Shown in pieces: positions 16,165-25,429 of a stretch of DNA of 64,000 nucleotides; within the stretch, counting starts at the first letter, position 1, and every line of letters starts with the position of its first letter. The translations under genes were made by a program, and so were the position numbers. Origin of the DNA: PKWO01 sp036384915 (GTDB lineage: Bacteria; Pseudomonadota; Gammaproteobacteria; Burkholderiales; Burkholderiaceae_D); assembly GCA_036384915.1 (NCBI GenBank), contig DASVLJ010000078.1, positions 124,001 to 188,000 of the forward strand, read 5' to 3'. The notes under the pieces were generated by a model. That model made no database searches. It saw only the letters and a list, made by a program, of their open reading frames with translations, and had not been told where the DNA came from.

Positions 16165-17826
16165 TCACTGCCCCTGCTGTTCGTGCTGCAGCTGTTCCTT
16201 CTCGTCGCGGCGCAACGCCTTGACGAATTTGCGCTTGGGCGGCGGTGTCATGGCGGCCACGTCCGCCTGCCATTCCATCCATTGTTCCAGCGAAATCGAT
16301 AGCTGCAGCGAATAGTCGAGCGAGATCCAGCTCGTCTGTTCCGGATTGGCATACTTCGGCGAACCGGGCATGAGGTTGACCTTGCCGTGCGGCGTATCGA
16401 CCGTCATGTTGAACGAGGTGCCACCCATCACGTTTGCGAAATAGACCGAGTCGGTATTGGCGAAGCTGACGCCGTTATTCTCCGTCGCCACCGTGCCGGT
16501 GCGATCCAGTCCCTGGTCTTTCAAGCCGTTCACCGGCGCCACCGATTGCTTGGTGATGGGCGAGAATTGCGCCAGCAGCGGCGGCGTGGTGAATGTCAGG
16601 TCGGGCACGGAGGCGGTGCCGTGGCAGGACATGCAAGAGCTGTTGGCATTGTCGGCAGGGCCGTTCAAGCGATTGTCCGAGCCGAGATGTCCCATGCGCT
16701 GCATGGTGCCGGTGCCGCCGTAGGAGTTCAACTCGTCGGCCACGTCCCAGAAAATCACTTCTTCCTTGAAGCCGTTCTTGCGCGGGTCGGCCGGATAGTT
16801 GTAGGCCAGTTGGCCCGGCGGCGGGGTGTCGTTGCCCCACATCAGGCCCAGGAGGCTGACGCGGTGCCAGGGGTCCTTCACCTTGGCCTTGCGCTGGCCG
16901 TCGGCCACGAAGGTGCCATACACCCAGCCCGTGCCGCGCGCGCGGTGGTCGCGTACCGAGATGTCGAACTGCAGCAGCTTGACATTGTTCCACTTGGCGT
17001 AATTGCGCGGGCATTGGTTGCTCTCTTCGACCAGGGTGCACTCCTTGCCGTTGGCCGGCACGCAGGTGCAGAACGAAGGGTCGGAAATATTGGCATTCCA
17101 TTGCGGCATGTTGGCCAGCACGGGCAACTGGTCGAGGGTCGCGGTATTGAACAGCGGCTTGGCCACCACGGCGCCTTCGTCGAAGCTGATGTTGGCCGTC
17201 GGCACCTTGGCCGTGCCATCCTTCTGCCATACCGTTCCCAGGGTGTAGGCCGCGGTCGCGTTGAAGATGCCGACCGCCCACATGGTGGTAGAGGCCGTGC
17301 CCGTGCCGGACTTGATCGAATAGGTGACGGGCGCTTCGCGCGTCAGGCCGTGGATGAATTCACGCCCGCTCAAGGCGTCATAGGTTTGGAACGCGATGTG
17401 ATACCAGGGGCGCACGGGATTGCGGCATACGTCGAAGTCGCTCTGGCCGGGCTGGTTGATGTTGCCGGCGAGGGCGTACTCGTAGACCAGGTCGGCATAT
17501 TCGTGCGCCAGCTTGGCCTTCACTTTCTGCGGCGTGGCGGGGTCGAACATCGGATCGAATTTCGCCGAACGCCAGGGCTGGTTCGCCTTGTCGTCCACCG
17601 GCTGCCTTGGATAGTCGTCGGACAGCTTGAACACCGGGCCGGTGTAAGCGCCCGTCGGCGCATCGCTGATCGCCTGGCCTTTCCACATCTCGGCGAACTT
17701 GGGAGCGATGTCCTGCCAGTAGGATGGATAAGTGCCGGTGCAGGTGTCGGGTACGTTGGCTGCATGCGCGAAATTCGCAGCCAGCAAGGAGCAGGCGGCC
17801 AGTGCCGCTGCCTGTGTCGTCTTCAT
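16165..17826 (-). CDS. Exported haem-c-binding-motif protein of unknown function
   Basis: Periplasmic protein of about 553 residues. MKTTQAAALAACSLLAANFAHAA is a clear signal peptide. The ATG at 17826 is preceded by GGGGAG, so the longer ORF to 17976 is rejected. One haem-c attachment motif, CMSCH, is present near residue 405, and two further cysteine-rich patches occur (CTCVPANGKEC, CPRNYAKW). The rest is soluble and rich in Trp, Pro and Asn. I do not recognise an enzyme family; a mono-haem cytochrome or a dehydrogenase-associated haem protein is possible. The C-terminal tail is charged and Gln-rich. Confidence 0.7.
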   Translation of the reverse strand: MKTTQAAALAACSLLAANFAHAANVPDTCTGTYPSYWQDIAPKFAEMWKGQAISDAPTGAYTGPVFKLSDDYPRQPVDDKANQPWRSAKFDPMFDPATPQKVKAKLAHEYADLVYEYALAGNINQPGQSDFDVCRNPVRPWYHIAFQTYDALSGREFIHGLTREAPVTYSIKSGTGTASTTMWAVGIFNATAAYTLGTVWQKDGTAKVPTANISFDEGAVVAKPLFNTATLDQLPVLANMPQWNANISDPSFCTCVPANGKECTLVEESNQCPRNYAKWNNVKLLQFDISVRDHRARGTGWVYGTFVADGQRKAKVKDPWHRVSLLGLMWGNDTPPPGQLAYNYPADPRKNGFKEEVIFWDVADELNSYGGTGTMQRMGHLGSDNRLNGPADNANSSCMSCHGTASVPDLTFTTPPLLAQFSPITKQSVAPVNGLKDQGLDRTGTVATENNGVSFANTDSVYFANVMGGTSFNMTVDTPHGKVNLMPGSPKYANPEQTSWISLDYSLQLSISLEQWMEWQADVAAMTPPPKRKFVKALRRDEKEQLQHEQQGQ

Positions 17827-18023
17827 GTTGTCTCCCCTTGGATGAGATCGGACCTTGTTCAAACTTGTTGCCGGCGGTCTCGGATGCCGTGGACGGGATG
17901 CTGACATGGTTGTTTTTGCACGGCAAGCTGCAAGAATTGACAGGTTCACAGCCGCCGTCGAACGTGCCGTCGGCAAAAGCGGCGGTTAAAATGGAGTTTC
18001 CTTCAACTCCTCCTCGCGCCATC

Positions 18024-19742
18024 ATGACGGCTCGCTTTCGACTTTCGCCTGGCTGGCCGGTCATCCCACCCTTGCTCCTGGGCGCGGTTGCGGCCGGCAT
18101 TGCGGGAGCCCTGGCGACCATAGGATTTCGCGAAGCCTTGCGGCTGGCGGAGCGGCTGCTCGGCGCGCCGGGCGACTCGCTGGTGGAGCTTGCCTCGGTT
18201 CTGCCCTGGTATGCCCGCCTCGCATTGCCGGTCCTTGGTGGCCTCGTGGCCGGCTTTCTGCTCACCCTGGCCCAGCGGCGCCATTCGTCCGGCATGGCTG
18301 ATTACATGGAAGCGATCGTTCACCACGACGGAAAGATGTCGGCCGGACAGACCCTGCTCGCCAGCGCCTCTTCGGTATGCACCATCGCCTCCGGCGGCTC
18401 GATCGGGCGCGAAGGCTCCATGGTGCAATTGGCCGCCATGTCCGCATCCTTGCTCGCCCGCATCCGGCGTGCCGACCCGGCCATCATGCGTGTCCTGGTC
18501 ACTTGCGGGGCGGCGGCCGGCATCGCTTCGGCCTACAACGCGCCGATTGCCAGCGCCCTGTTCGTCGGCGAAATCGTCCTTGGCGCGATCGTGGCGGAAA
18601 ACTTCGCCCCGATCGTGGTGGCGGCAGTGGTGGCCAACATCACCATGCGCGAATTTCCCGGCTACCACCCGGCCTACGAGATGCCGGCCTTCCCGGACGT
18701 GCATCGGGTCGAACTGCTCGCGTTCGTCGCACTGGGGGTTTTTGCGGGCGTATTGGTGTCGCCCTATCTGCGCCTGATCGACGCCGGCAAGCGATTCATG
18801 AAGAAAAGCAAGCTGCCGCTGCCGTTGCGGCTGGCTTGCGGCGGCCTCGTCGTCGGCTTGATTTCAGTATGGGTGCCGCAGGTGTGGGGCAACGGCTATA
18901 GTGTCGTCAATTCCCTGTTGCATTCGACCTGGGTCTGGAGCGCCGTCCTGCTGGTGCTCGCGTGCAAGGTCGTCGCCACCGCTGCCACGGTCGGCTCCGG
19001 CGCCGTGGGCGGTATCTTCACGCCCACCATTTTCGTCGGCGCGGCAATCGGGTACCTGTTCGGGCTGGTCATGCAATTGCTCTGGCCCGAAGCCGTTTCG
19101 CCGCCATCGACTTACGCCGTCGTTGCAATGGGCGCCTTCCTGGCCGGCGCCACGAGCGCACCGCTGATGGCCATGCTGATGATCTTCGAGATGACCTTGA
19201 ATTACCAGGTCATGCTGCCGCTCATGCTGGCCTGCATGCTGGCCTACTATGTCGCGCGCGCGACCGGGGGCGGGGCCATGTACGAGATCACCGTTTCGCG
19301 CATCCTTGAAAAGGAAGCGCACATGCGCCTGCGCGGCACGCGCATGGGCGATTTGATCCGTCCCGCGGAAACAGTGCTGGCACTGGAGGCGAGCTTTGCC
19401 GAAATGACCCGCATGTTCCTGCAGTTTTCCGTCAAGTACCTGTACGTCGTCGACGCTTCCAACCGTTATCAGGGCGTGGTTGCGCTCCAGGATCTGACTT
19501 CGGCGATGGTGGATGGCGAGCCGCAAAAGAGCAACGCCGCGGACAAGACCGCCGCCGATTTCCTGCGCCGCGACTTCCTGCGGCCGGTCACGCCGGAAAT
19601 GTCGCTCGACGAAGCGATGCAATGCTTCATGGCGCATCAAGGAGAACGCCTGCCCGTGATCCGCTCGGCAGACGATCCGCAATTGCTGGGCGCCGTCTAC
19701 AAGACTTCACTGCTTGAGGCCTATCGTCGCTTGAGCCAATGA
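18024..19742 (+). CDS. ClC-family chloride channel/antiporter with CBS domains
   Basis: Membrane anion channel or H+/Cl- exchanger, about 572 residues. The hallmark filter motifs are visible: GSIGREGSMVQL (GxxGREGP-like), GIASAYNAPIASALFVGEI and GAVGGIFTPTIFVGAAIGYLFG (GxFxP). TM segments occupy about 1-430. The C-terminal part carries two CBS segments (MGDLIRPAETVLALEASFAEM and RDFLRPVTPEMSLDEAMQCF). In the first motif Ser replaces the usual final Pro. Start at 18024 gives MTARFRLSPG; an ATG at 17991 would add 11 residues. The channel is divergent from the haem-motif gene and 91 bp ahead of the deacetylase-like gene. Confidence 0.93.
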   Translation: MTARFRLSPGWPVIPPLLLGAVAAGIAGALATIGFREALRLAERLLGAPGDSLVELASVLPWYARLALPVLGGLVAGFLLTLAQRRHSSGMADYMEAIVHHDGKMSAGQTLLASASSVCTIASGGSIGREGSMVQLAAMSASLLARIRRADPAIMRVLVTCGAAAGIASAYNAPIASALFVGEIVLGAIVAENFAPIVVAAVVANITMREFPGYHPAYEMPAFPDVHRVELLAFVALGVFAGVLVSPYLRLIDAGKRFMKKSKLPLPLRLACGGLVVGLISVWVPQVWGNGYSVVNSLLHSTWVWSAVLLVLACKVVATAATVGSGAVGGIFTPTIFVGAAIGYLFGLVMQLLWPEAVSPPSTYAVVAMGAFLAGATSAPLMAMLMIFEMTLNYQVMLPLMLACMLAYYVARATGGGAMYEITVSRILEKEAHMRLRGTRMGDLIRPAETVLALEASFAEMTRMFLQFSVKYLYVVDASNRYQGVVALQDLTSAMVDGEPQKSNAADKTAADFLRRDFLRPVTPEMSLDEAMQCFMAHQGERLPVIRSADDPQLLGAVYKTSLLEAYRRLSQ

Positions 19743-19833
19743 AATCCAGCGCGGCGGTGAACATGCACGGGCCCATGGCCGGAATGAATGCCAGCCCCTG
19801 CATTTGTTCCTGCGGATGTAAAACAATGCAAAC

Positions 19834-20679
19834 ATGAATATCCCTGTATTTTTCAACCGCCGGATGGTTGTGGACATTGTCCTGGAATCTCCGTCGCCGA
19901 GAAAGCCGCTCGAAGTGGTCGAACAGTGGCGCGAGCGATATCCGGTTGCGCTGCACGATTTTCCGCCGCTGACCGTCAAGGACTTCGATCTGGCCCACAA
20001 GCAGGAGCATGTACGCGGGGTGATCGCGCTCGAGATCGCCAACGGCATGCTCACCAAGCACCAGGAAGTCGTCGATTCGCTGTATTGGACGACGGGATCG
20101 TTCTTTGCCGCAGCCGAGCATGCGCTGGAGCATGGCGTGGCCGTGTCGCCGACCTCGGGCTTTCATCACGCGGGCCACGACTTTTCGTGGGGGTTCTGCA
20201 CCTTCAACGGCTTGCTGATCGCGGCGGTGAAGCTGCTTAACAGCGGGCAAGCGAGGCAGATCGGGATTTTGGACTTCGACTATCACCAAGGCGACGGCTC
20301 GCAAGACATCATCGAGAAGCTGCGACTGGAAGAACGCGTCCGGCATCGCACCGGCAAGACCCATTACACCAGGGAAAAGCAGGCTTTTTTCGAGGAACTG
20401 CCGACTTTGCTGGACTCGTTCCAGGATGTGGACATCATCTTCTATCAGGCCGGCGCCGATCAGCACGAGAACGACCCGCTGGGCGGTTTCCTGAACAATG
20501 AGGAAATGCGCCGGCGCGACCGGCTGGTATTCGAATTCGCGAAAGCCGGGGACATACCCATCGCCTGGAATCTCGCCGGCGGCTACCAGGAAGAAATCGA
20601 AGGCGGGGTGCGCTCGATAAAGAAAGTGCTCGACATTCACAATGCTACGTTGGAGGAATGCCTGCGCGTATATGGGTAG
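19834..20679 (+). CDS. Histone-deacetylase-family metallohydrolase
   Basis: Zn-dependent amidohydrolase of 281 residues of the arginase/deacetylase fold. Diagnostic pieces: SGFHHAGHDFSWGFCTFNGLL (HDAC GHHA and GFCxFN region), ILDFDYHQGDGSQ (DxDxHxGxG, with Asp and His metal ligands) and YQAGADQHENDPLGG (second metal-binding Asp). Bacterial members act on acetylpolyamines or other small acetylated substrates. It is shorter than most (300-370). No neighbour indicates the substrate. The biosynthetic cluster begins 343 bp further on, and I see no reason to include this gene in it. Confidence 0.88.
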   Translation: MNIPVFFNRRMVVDIVLESPSPRKPLEVVEQWRERYPVALHDFPPLTVKDFDLAHKQEHVRGVIALEIANGMLTKHQEVVDSLYWTTGSFFAAAEHALEHGVAVSPTSGFHHAGHDFSWGFCTFNGLLIAAVKLLNSGQARQIGILDFDYHQGDGSQDIIEKLRLEERVRHRTGKTHYTREKQAFFEELPTLLDSFQDVDIIFYQAGADQHENDPLGGFLNNEEMRRRDRLVFEFAKAGDIPIAWNLAGGYQEEIEGGVRSIKKVLDIHNATLEECLRVYG

Positions 20680-20886
20680 CCTTGAGAAATGTATTTTTTA
20701 GAAAAAGTGGCTCCTTTGTCGGGAAAAGAGATTTTATTTTTTTGCGGGGAGCTTTAGTTGTTCAGCGCCGGATTTGCGTTCGAGGCTCCGTCACGATCCA
20801 TTAACCATCCTGTTCCCGACTTCGTGCTCCGGTGCCCGCTCCAATCGAATAGGGATCATCCAGCGTGGCAATTGCCTCTCGACAAC

Positions 20887-20956
20887 CTGTCATAAATGAC
20901 AGATTCCTTCGCAATCGATAGTTCGCTAATATCGTAGCTATGACATCAAATTGATG
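20887..20956. promoter_or_regulatory. Two inverted repeats upstream of the FHA regulator gene
   Basis: In the 343-bp gap 20680-21022 two perfect inverted repeats lie close together: CTGTCAT-AA-ATGACAG at 20887-20902 and CATCAA-A-TTGATG at 20944-20956. They are 136 to 67 bp ahead of the regulator start, where operators are expected. The remainder of the gap, including T-rich sequence after the deacetylase stop, shows nothing else I can name. Confidence 0.4.
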
Positions 20957-21022
20957 ATCGAAGCAGCGCTTCACCGCTTCAGCTCCCATAACTCCACTTT
21001 ATTTCATCGAGGTAGGTGATTC

Positions 21023-21970
21023 TTGGCTTACTTGAAAAACACGGCATCGGGTGAGGAAAACGTTTTATTCGGCAGGCATATCGTTGGCAGACTATCCGAA
21101 AGCAACACCATTTTGTCTTGTGCAGACAGCTCTCCCATCCATGCCATCATCAGTTGGAGCAATGGATTGTGGCGGATCAAGGACATGAGCGCCAGGGGGG
21201 TGTTCATCAACGGAATCAAGATTCCTCCGGCCTCGGAGTGCCGTATCCGCCAAGGCGACGAATTCAGGTTCGGCAGCGAAAACGGTGTCGCCTGGACCCT
21301 GCTCAACGAGGAACCGCCGCACAGCATGCTGATTCCCATGTCGTCCCATTTGCCGGCCATTGCCCTGAGCAGCGAGGTGATCGCCTTGCCGCCGGCGGAC
21401 CGGCCGAGCGCCGTCCTGTCGAAGTCGCGCTATGGCTATTGGATTTGCGAAAGCCCGGAAAAAACCTATGAACTCAAATCCGGCGACCTGGTCGGGGACA
21501 GGGACAACCAGTGGCAGTTCGTCGACTGGAATTTTCTCGATGGATGGGACGGACTAAAAGAGCCGAATATCGCGCAACAAAAAGAGGAGGAGCATCTCTC
21601 CTTTCTGTTCAATGTCAGCCAGGACGAGGAGCATGTTTCATTGACGATCCAGGCCGGCGCGAAAAAACTGGCCTTGGGCGAGCGCAGCCATCATTACCTG
21701 CTGCTGGTCCTGGCAAGAGCGAAACTGGCAAATAAAATGCTCGGCATCGCAGCCGAGGAGCAGGGATGGATATTGACGTCCGAACTCAGCAAAATGCTTG
21801 GCCTGAGCGAACGCCATATCAATATTCAGATACATCGCATCAGGAAGCAGTTGATCGGGCTATTCCCTGCCTATTTTTCCGAGCATGACGTCATCGAGCG
21901 CAGAAGCGGCGCCTTGCGGATCGTCGGCAATTCCATGCTGATTCACGGCGGGCTGAAACAAAAGGCATAG
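21023..21970 (+). CDS. FHA-domain transcriptional regulator with OmpR-like winged helix
   Basis: Cytoplasmic protein of 315 residues. The N-terminal FHA domain (about 15-95) shows the conserved Gly-Arg (HIVGRLSES), Ser-x-x-His (SSPIHAIIS) and Asn-Gly (ARGVFINGIK) positions that bind phosphothreonine. The C-terminal region (about 215-305) looks like an OmpR/SARP-type winged helix: LLLVLARAKLAN, then LTSELSKMLGLSERHINIQIHRIRKQL and a final hairpin (VIERRSGALRIVG). The start is TTG at 21023 behind GAGGTAGGTGA. It heads the biosynthetic region, so it is the best candidate for controlling the divergent operons through phosphorylation-dependent interaction. The kinase partner is not in the window. 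Confidence 0.82.
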   Translation: MAYLKNTASGEENVLFGRHIVGRLSESNTILSCADSSPIHAIISWSNGLWRIKDMSARGVFINGIKIPPASECRIRQGDEFRFGSENGVAWTLLNEEPPHSMLIPMSSHLPAIALSSEVIALPPADRPSAVLSKSRYGYWICESPEKTYELKSGDLVGDRDNQWQFVDWNFLDGWDGLKEPNIAQQKEEEHLSFLFNVSQDEEHVSLTIQAGAKKLALGERSHHYLLLVLARAKLANKMLGIAAEEQGWILTSELSKMLGLSERHINIQIHRIRKQLIGLFPAYFSEHDVIERRSGALRIVGNSMLIHGGLKQKA

Positions 21971-21996
21971 GCCGGACGTTCCACGGCATTGTGCCC

Positions 21997-22014
21997 GCGC
22001 GGCGCATGCCGCGC
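21997..22014. terminator. Hairpin between convergent genes
   Basis: GCGCGGC and GCCGCGC form a perfect 7-bp stem with a GCAT loop, between the convergent stops of the FHA regulator and the small PHA-like gene. It reads the same on both strands, as for a bidirectional terminator, but lacks T-runs. Confidence 0.45.
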
Positions 22015-22027
22015 AGTGCCGCATCAA

Positions 22028-22372
22028 TCAATTGGCGACCGTAATGGACTGATTTTCCGTGGCGGCGGAAGCGCTGTGCGCCAACCTCAACCAGCCCGTA
22101 ATTTCCGCGTGGATGACATCGAGAGCCAGCCGTTTGAAAGGCAGTAAGAGAAAGGGAATGTCCATGCCCAGCCAGATCTTGTGGGCATCGATCGCTATCG
22201 AACCCTTCAATTTCATGCCTTTGATCGCGAACGAAACCTCGGCTTCGTACCTGGTCATCCAGCGCAGCCTCGGCTGATATTCCGCATATTTCTTTTCATA
22301 GGAATGGAAGGCATCGATCGCGACGGACAATGCCTCATCCTTGCTGAGGTGATGGGCGATGGCTTGTTTCAT
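22028..22372 (-). CDS. Polyhydroxyalkanoate-system-like small protein
   Basis: A 114-residue product. MKQAIAHHLSKDEALSVAIDAF begins at the ATGA overlap with the ABC transporter gene. The body matches the shape of the putative polyhydroxyalkanoic acid system family (PHA_gran_rgn): an N-terminal HxLSxxEA helix, a core strand segment (VSFAIKGMKLKGSIAIDAHKIWLGMDI), then FLLLPFKRLALDVIHAEITGWL. In PHA systems such proteins sit on granules. Here the coupling to an ABC exporter at the end of the left arm of the biosynthetic cluster suggests a lipophilic-cargo role, which is inference. Last gene of the minus-strand operon. Confidence 0.65.
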   Translation of the reverse strand: MKQAIAHHLSKDEALSVAIDAFHSYEKKYAEYQPRLRWMTRYEAEVSFAIKGMKLKGSIAIDAHKIWLGMDIPFLLLPFKRLALDVIHAEITGWLRLAHSASAATENQSITVAN

Positions 22373-24513
22373 GAATAGCTGATTTGGTTGGGAACGGATC
22401 TGTTTTGCGTCTGCAGGCTCCAAAGCTCGGCATAGCGGCCCTTCATGGCAAGCAGCTCCTCATGCGCGCCTTGCTCCTTGATTTCGCCTTGATCGATGAG
22501 GTAGATGCGGTCCGCATCGCGTATCGTCGACAGCCGGTGGGCGATGACGATGGTCGTCTTGCCCTTCGATAAGGTCGCTACGGAGGATTTCAGGTTGTCT
22601 TCCGTTTTGTTGTCGACACTGGAGGTTGCCTCGTCGAGGATGAGGATGGGCGCGTCTTTCAGTATCGCCCTGGCGATGGAAATGCGTTGTCTCTGGCCGC
22701 CGGAGAGGTTCTTTCCGTTTTCCCTGACCTCTGTATCGAACCCGTCCTTCATGTCGGCGATGAATTCGTATGCCTGGGCGTGCCTTGCCGCCTGGATGAC
22801 TTCACTGTCGGTGGCATCCGGCCGGCCGTAGCGGATATTCTCCATGATGCTGGCCTGGAACAGGAAGGAATCCTGGCTGATCAGGGATATCTGGCTTCTC
22901 AGGCTTTTCAGATTCAGGCGTTCGATCGGCACGCCGTCGATGCTCAGCTTCCCTCCCCGGACGTCATAGAACCGGTTGAGCAGCTTGACCAGCGTCGATT
23001 TCCCGGAACCGGTGCTGCCGACGAAAGCCGTCGTCTTGCCTTTTTCTATGACCAGGTTGAAGGAATGGATGAACGGATAATCCTCGGTGTACGAAAAGTC
23101 GACGTTCTCGAACACGATCTCGCCATGCAGGGGTTTTGCGACGGCGCCTTCCTTGCTGTCGACAATGGCGGACTCGATGGCGCGAATCTCCAGAATCCTC
23201 CTGGCGGCGGACAGGGCCGACTGATACAGTTCCATTTCGCGGTTGATGCCCTGTGTCGACATGATCATGGGCGGCAGCAGCGAAGACAATACCGACAGCG
23301 AGGCGAACGTGAGGGAACCGTTGAGCACGGCCGCGCTGGCGTAGATCATGGCGGCGGCGGTGCCGGAGGACAGGGAATACTGCGTGAAGCCGGTCAGCCA
23401 GTTCGTCATCCTGGTGGTCTCTTCGGTCGCCTGCAGTTGCGCGGCCGACGCGTCTTTCAGGCGGAGGAATTCGCGCTGTTCGGCGGTGAAGCTGCGCACG
23501 GTGCTCAAGCCGTGCAAATTGTCCGAGATGACGCTGTTGAGCCGGTCGTCGGCCTCGGTCTTCTTGCGGAAGGCTTCCGGGAACGACTTGCGTTTGGCCT
23601 TGGTAACGTAATACAAGATCGGCAGCGGTATGACCGAAATGGCGAAAGCGGCGGGCGCCACGATAAATAAAACGCTGGTGCCGATGGCGAAGGTCAATCC
23701 CCGTTCGATGGCGGAATGGGGCACCTGGCCGACGAAGCGGGAAATGATTTCGGCATCGGTTTTGACGTGATTGACCAGTTCGCTGGAACTCAGGCGGTCC
23801 AGCGACGACATATCCATGCCGTGAATATGCTTCAGGGAAGACTGACGCATATTGCTCTCGACGGAAGCGGAATATTTTTCCCAGACCAACTTCCGCTCGT
23901 ATTCGACCTTGGCCTGCGTCATGGTCAAGCCGAAATAGGTGGCGGTCAGCGCGGCGATCTGTCCCACCGGGCTGGACAGGAAGGCGATGCGCGACAAAAT
24001 GGGTACGGTCGCAAGCGGCAAGCCGCCGGAAACCCCGGCCACGACGATCAGGCCGAGATTGACCGGGCCGGCAATCTTGAGCAGCGTATTTGCCGACGAG
24101 AGCAACACGGGCTTGGAGATGGAAACATCCTCGGGTTGCTCGGCACGGATCAGATTGAGCAACGCGTTGTCCTTCGCGCCGGGCAAGCGCGAGAGGAAGG
24201 ACAGGGCCTTCTGCTTGAGTGCATCGCCCGGTTTTTCCTTGCCCGGGGCAAGCGCGGGCGTCTTCTTGGCAGCCGGGGAGGGCGATATCAAGGCGACGCA
24301 GGCGAGCAGGCTTGCATGGATTTTTTTCTGGATCTTGCCGGGATCGAACTGGATCAGGATACGGCCGGTCACCGGGTTGGCGCTGACCTGACGAATTCCC
24401 GTTATGCCGGCCAGCAAACCTTCCAATCTGGCTGCGATCCCGCTATCGCCGTACACAATGGGAACATGCCAGCGTTCCCGCCCATACGACGACGATACTT
24501 GAGTCAATTGCAT
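22369..24513 (-). CDS. ABC exporter (half-transporter) with N-terminal HMA-like domain
   Basis: ATP-driven exporter of 714 residues, functioning as a dimer. The N-terminal 75 residues (RWHVPIVYGDSGIAARLEGLL, then ITGIRQVSANPVTGRILIQF) look like a heavy-metal-associated ferredoxin-like fold without a CxxC metal site. A six-helix exporter TMD follows (about 165-460, GTSVLFIVAPAAFAISVIPL). The NBD has Walker A GSTGSGKSTLVK, signature LSGGQRQR, Walker B ILILDEATSSVD and the H-loop IVIAHRLS. The ATG at 24513 follows the upstream stop by one base (TGAAATG); the longer ORF to 24663 lies inside the previous gene. It likely exports the tetramate product or a lipid. Confidence 0.9.
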   Translation of the reverse strand: MQLTQVSSSYGRERWHVPIVYGDSGIAARLEGLLAGITGIRQVSANPVTGRILIQFDPGKIQKKIHASLLACVALISPSPAAKKTPALAPGKEKPGDALKQKALSFLSRLPGAKDNALLNLIRAEQPEDVSISKPVLLSSANTLLKIAGPVNLGLIVVAGVSGGLPLATVPILSRIAFLSSPVGQIAALTATYFGLTMTQAKVEYERKLVWEKYSASVESNMRQSSLKHIHGMDMSSLDRLSSSELVNHVKTDAEIISRFVGQVPHSAIERGLTFAIGTSVLFIVAPAAFAISVIPLPILYYVTKAKRKSFPEAFRKKTEADDRLNSVISDNLHGLSTVRSFTAEQREFLRLKDASAAQLQATEETTRMTNWLTGFTQYSLSSGTAAAMIYASAAVLNGSLTFASLSVLSSLLPPMIMSTQGINREMELYQSALSAARRILEIRAIESAIVDSKEGAVAKPLHGEIVFENVDFSYTEDYPFIHSFNLVIEKGKTTAFVGSTGSGKSTLVKLLNRFYDVRGGKLSIDGVPIERLNLKSLRSQISLISQDSFLFQASIMENIRYGRPDATDSEVIQAARHAQAYEFIADMKDGFDTEVRENGKNLSGGQRQRISIARAILKDAPILILDEATSSVDNKTEDNLKSSVATLSKGKTTIVIAHRLSTIRDADRIYLIDQGEIKEQGAHEELLAMKGRYAELWSLQTQNRSVPNQISYS

Positions 24514-24514
24514 T

Positions 24515-24991
24515 TCAACCCTTGTTGGCGTGGCTGTGATACTTGTCTTCCACATCCTCGGCGACGAGCGCCAGAATCTCGCCGAGCGATTTGTTCTCGT
24601 CCATCGCCTTCTTGACACGTTGCCCCAGCGTTTCCTCCCTGGCGCCGGCCAGCCCCCGGACATGCTCCAGCAAGGACTTTCCCGTCACCGACTGGCTGTA
24701 GGAATCCGCACCGACCAGCAACAAGCCCGGCAATCCGAGCAGGCGCCGCGCGACGAGGCCGACGCCGACGTGGGCGATACCCGATTTCACCTTGCCGTCG
24801 AGCAGAAGGCTGGTGCCGGGGGTGAAGGCGAATTCGCCGATGAGCTTCAAGCCCATCGTCAGCGGGTTGTCGCCGCCGGCCCCGGCCTTTACCCGCGTTG
24901 CCGGGAAATCGGGCCGGGTCTGCCCGGCCTCCCTGGTTTCGGCGGGTTTCCGCGCGTCGGACGGGGTGTGCGTGATCAATTCGTCTGTCAT
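24515..24991 (-). CDS. Small paralogous protein 1 of 3 (possible DUF6072-like)
   Basis: A 158-residue product sharing a core of about 60 residues with the next two genes: GxKLIGE, TPGTSLLLDG, KSGIAHVGVGLVARRLLG, LPGLLLVGADSYSQSVTGKSL. The core contains a glycine-rich hydrophobic stretch that could insert in a membrane. This copy has a disordered N-terminal extension and an acidic C-terminal extension ending AEDVEDKYHSHANKG. I think the family is the one named DUF6072, but I cannot check. It is one base away from the ABC exporter start. No biochemical function is known to me. Confidence 0.7.
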   Translation of the reverse strand: MTDELITHTPSDARKPAETREAGQTRPDFPATRVKAGAGGDNPLTMGLKLIGEFAFTPGTSLLLDGKVKSGIAHVGVGLVARRLLGLPGLLLVGADSYSQSVTGKSLLEHVRGLAGAREETLGQRVKKAMDENKSLGEILALVAEDVEDKYHSHANKG

Positions 24992-25015
24992 GGTATGCGG
25001 CCGGCCGGTCGGGCC

Positions 25016-25384
25016 TTATTTGTCTTTTTTGGAGGAACGCGCAGCCTTTTCACCGGCCCCGGGTTCCGCGCCTGGATGCTCCCGCACCTCTTCGACCACC
25101 ACGACATCGCCTTCCATCTCTCTCTCCGGCGATTCCATCGTCTCTTGTCCGCCGCCTACGCAATTGCGCCAAAGCGATTTTCCCGTCACCGTTTTGCTGT
25201 AGGAATCGGCCGCGACAAGGAGCAGGCCGGGCATGCCCAGGGTGAAACGGGCAATGAGCCCCGCGCCGACATGCAGCAGCCCGGATTTGATCTGCCCGTC
25301 GCACAGCAGGCTGGTGCCGGGGGTGATGATGGTTTCGCCGATCAGGCGCGCGCCGTTTTTCAAAACACTGTTTTCTTGTGTCAT
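25016..25384 (-). CDS. Small paralogous protein 2 of 3 (possible DUF6072-like)
   Basis: A 122-residue product starting MTQENSVLKNGARLIGE, with AGAGGAAG ahead of the ATG at 25384; the longer ORF to 25420 lacks this. It carries the shared core (TPGTSLLCDG, KSGLLHVGAGLIAR, MPGLLLVAADSYSKTVTGKSL). The C-terminal half is very acidic and then basic (EREMEGDVVVVEEV ... KAARSSKKDK), unlike the other two copies. It lies between its paralogues in the same operon. Confidence 0.7.
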   Translation of the reverse strand: MTQENSVLKNGARLIGETIITPGTSLLCDGQIKSGLLHVGAGLIARFTLGMPGLLLVAADSYSKTVTGKSLWRNCVGGGQETMESPEREMEGDVVVVEEVREHPGAEPGAGEKAARSSKKDK

Positions 25385-25429
25385 GTGCTTCCTCTCAATT
25401 TGGAATTGGAATTTCCTCAAGCCGGAAAG

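Noticed and set aside
19834..20679. Deacetylase-like gene as part of the tetramate cluster
   Set aside because: Plausible as a tailoring enzyme, but it is separated by 343 bp and a regulator promoter region, and PTM pathways need no deacetylation.
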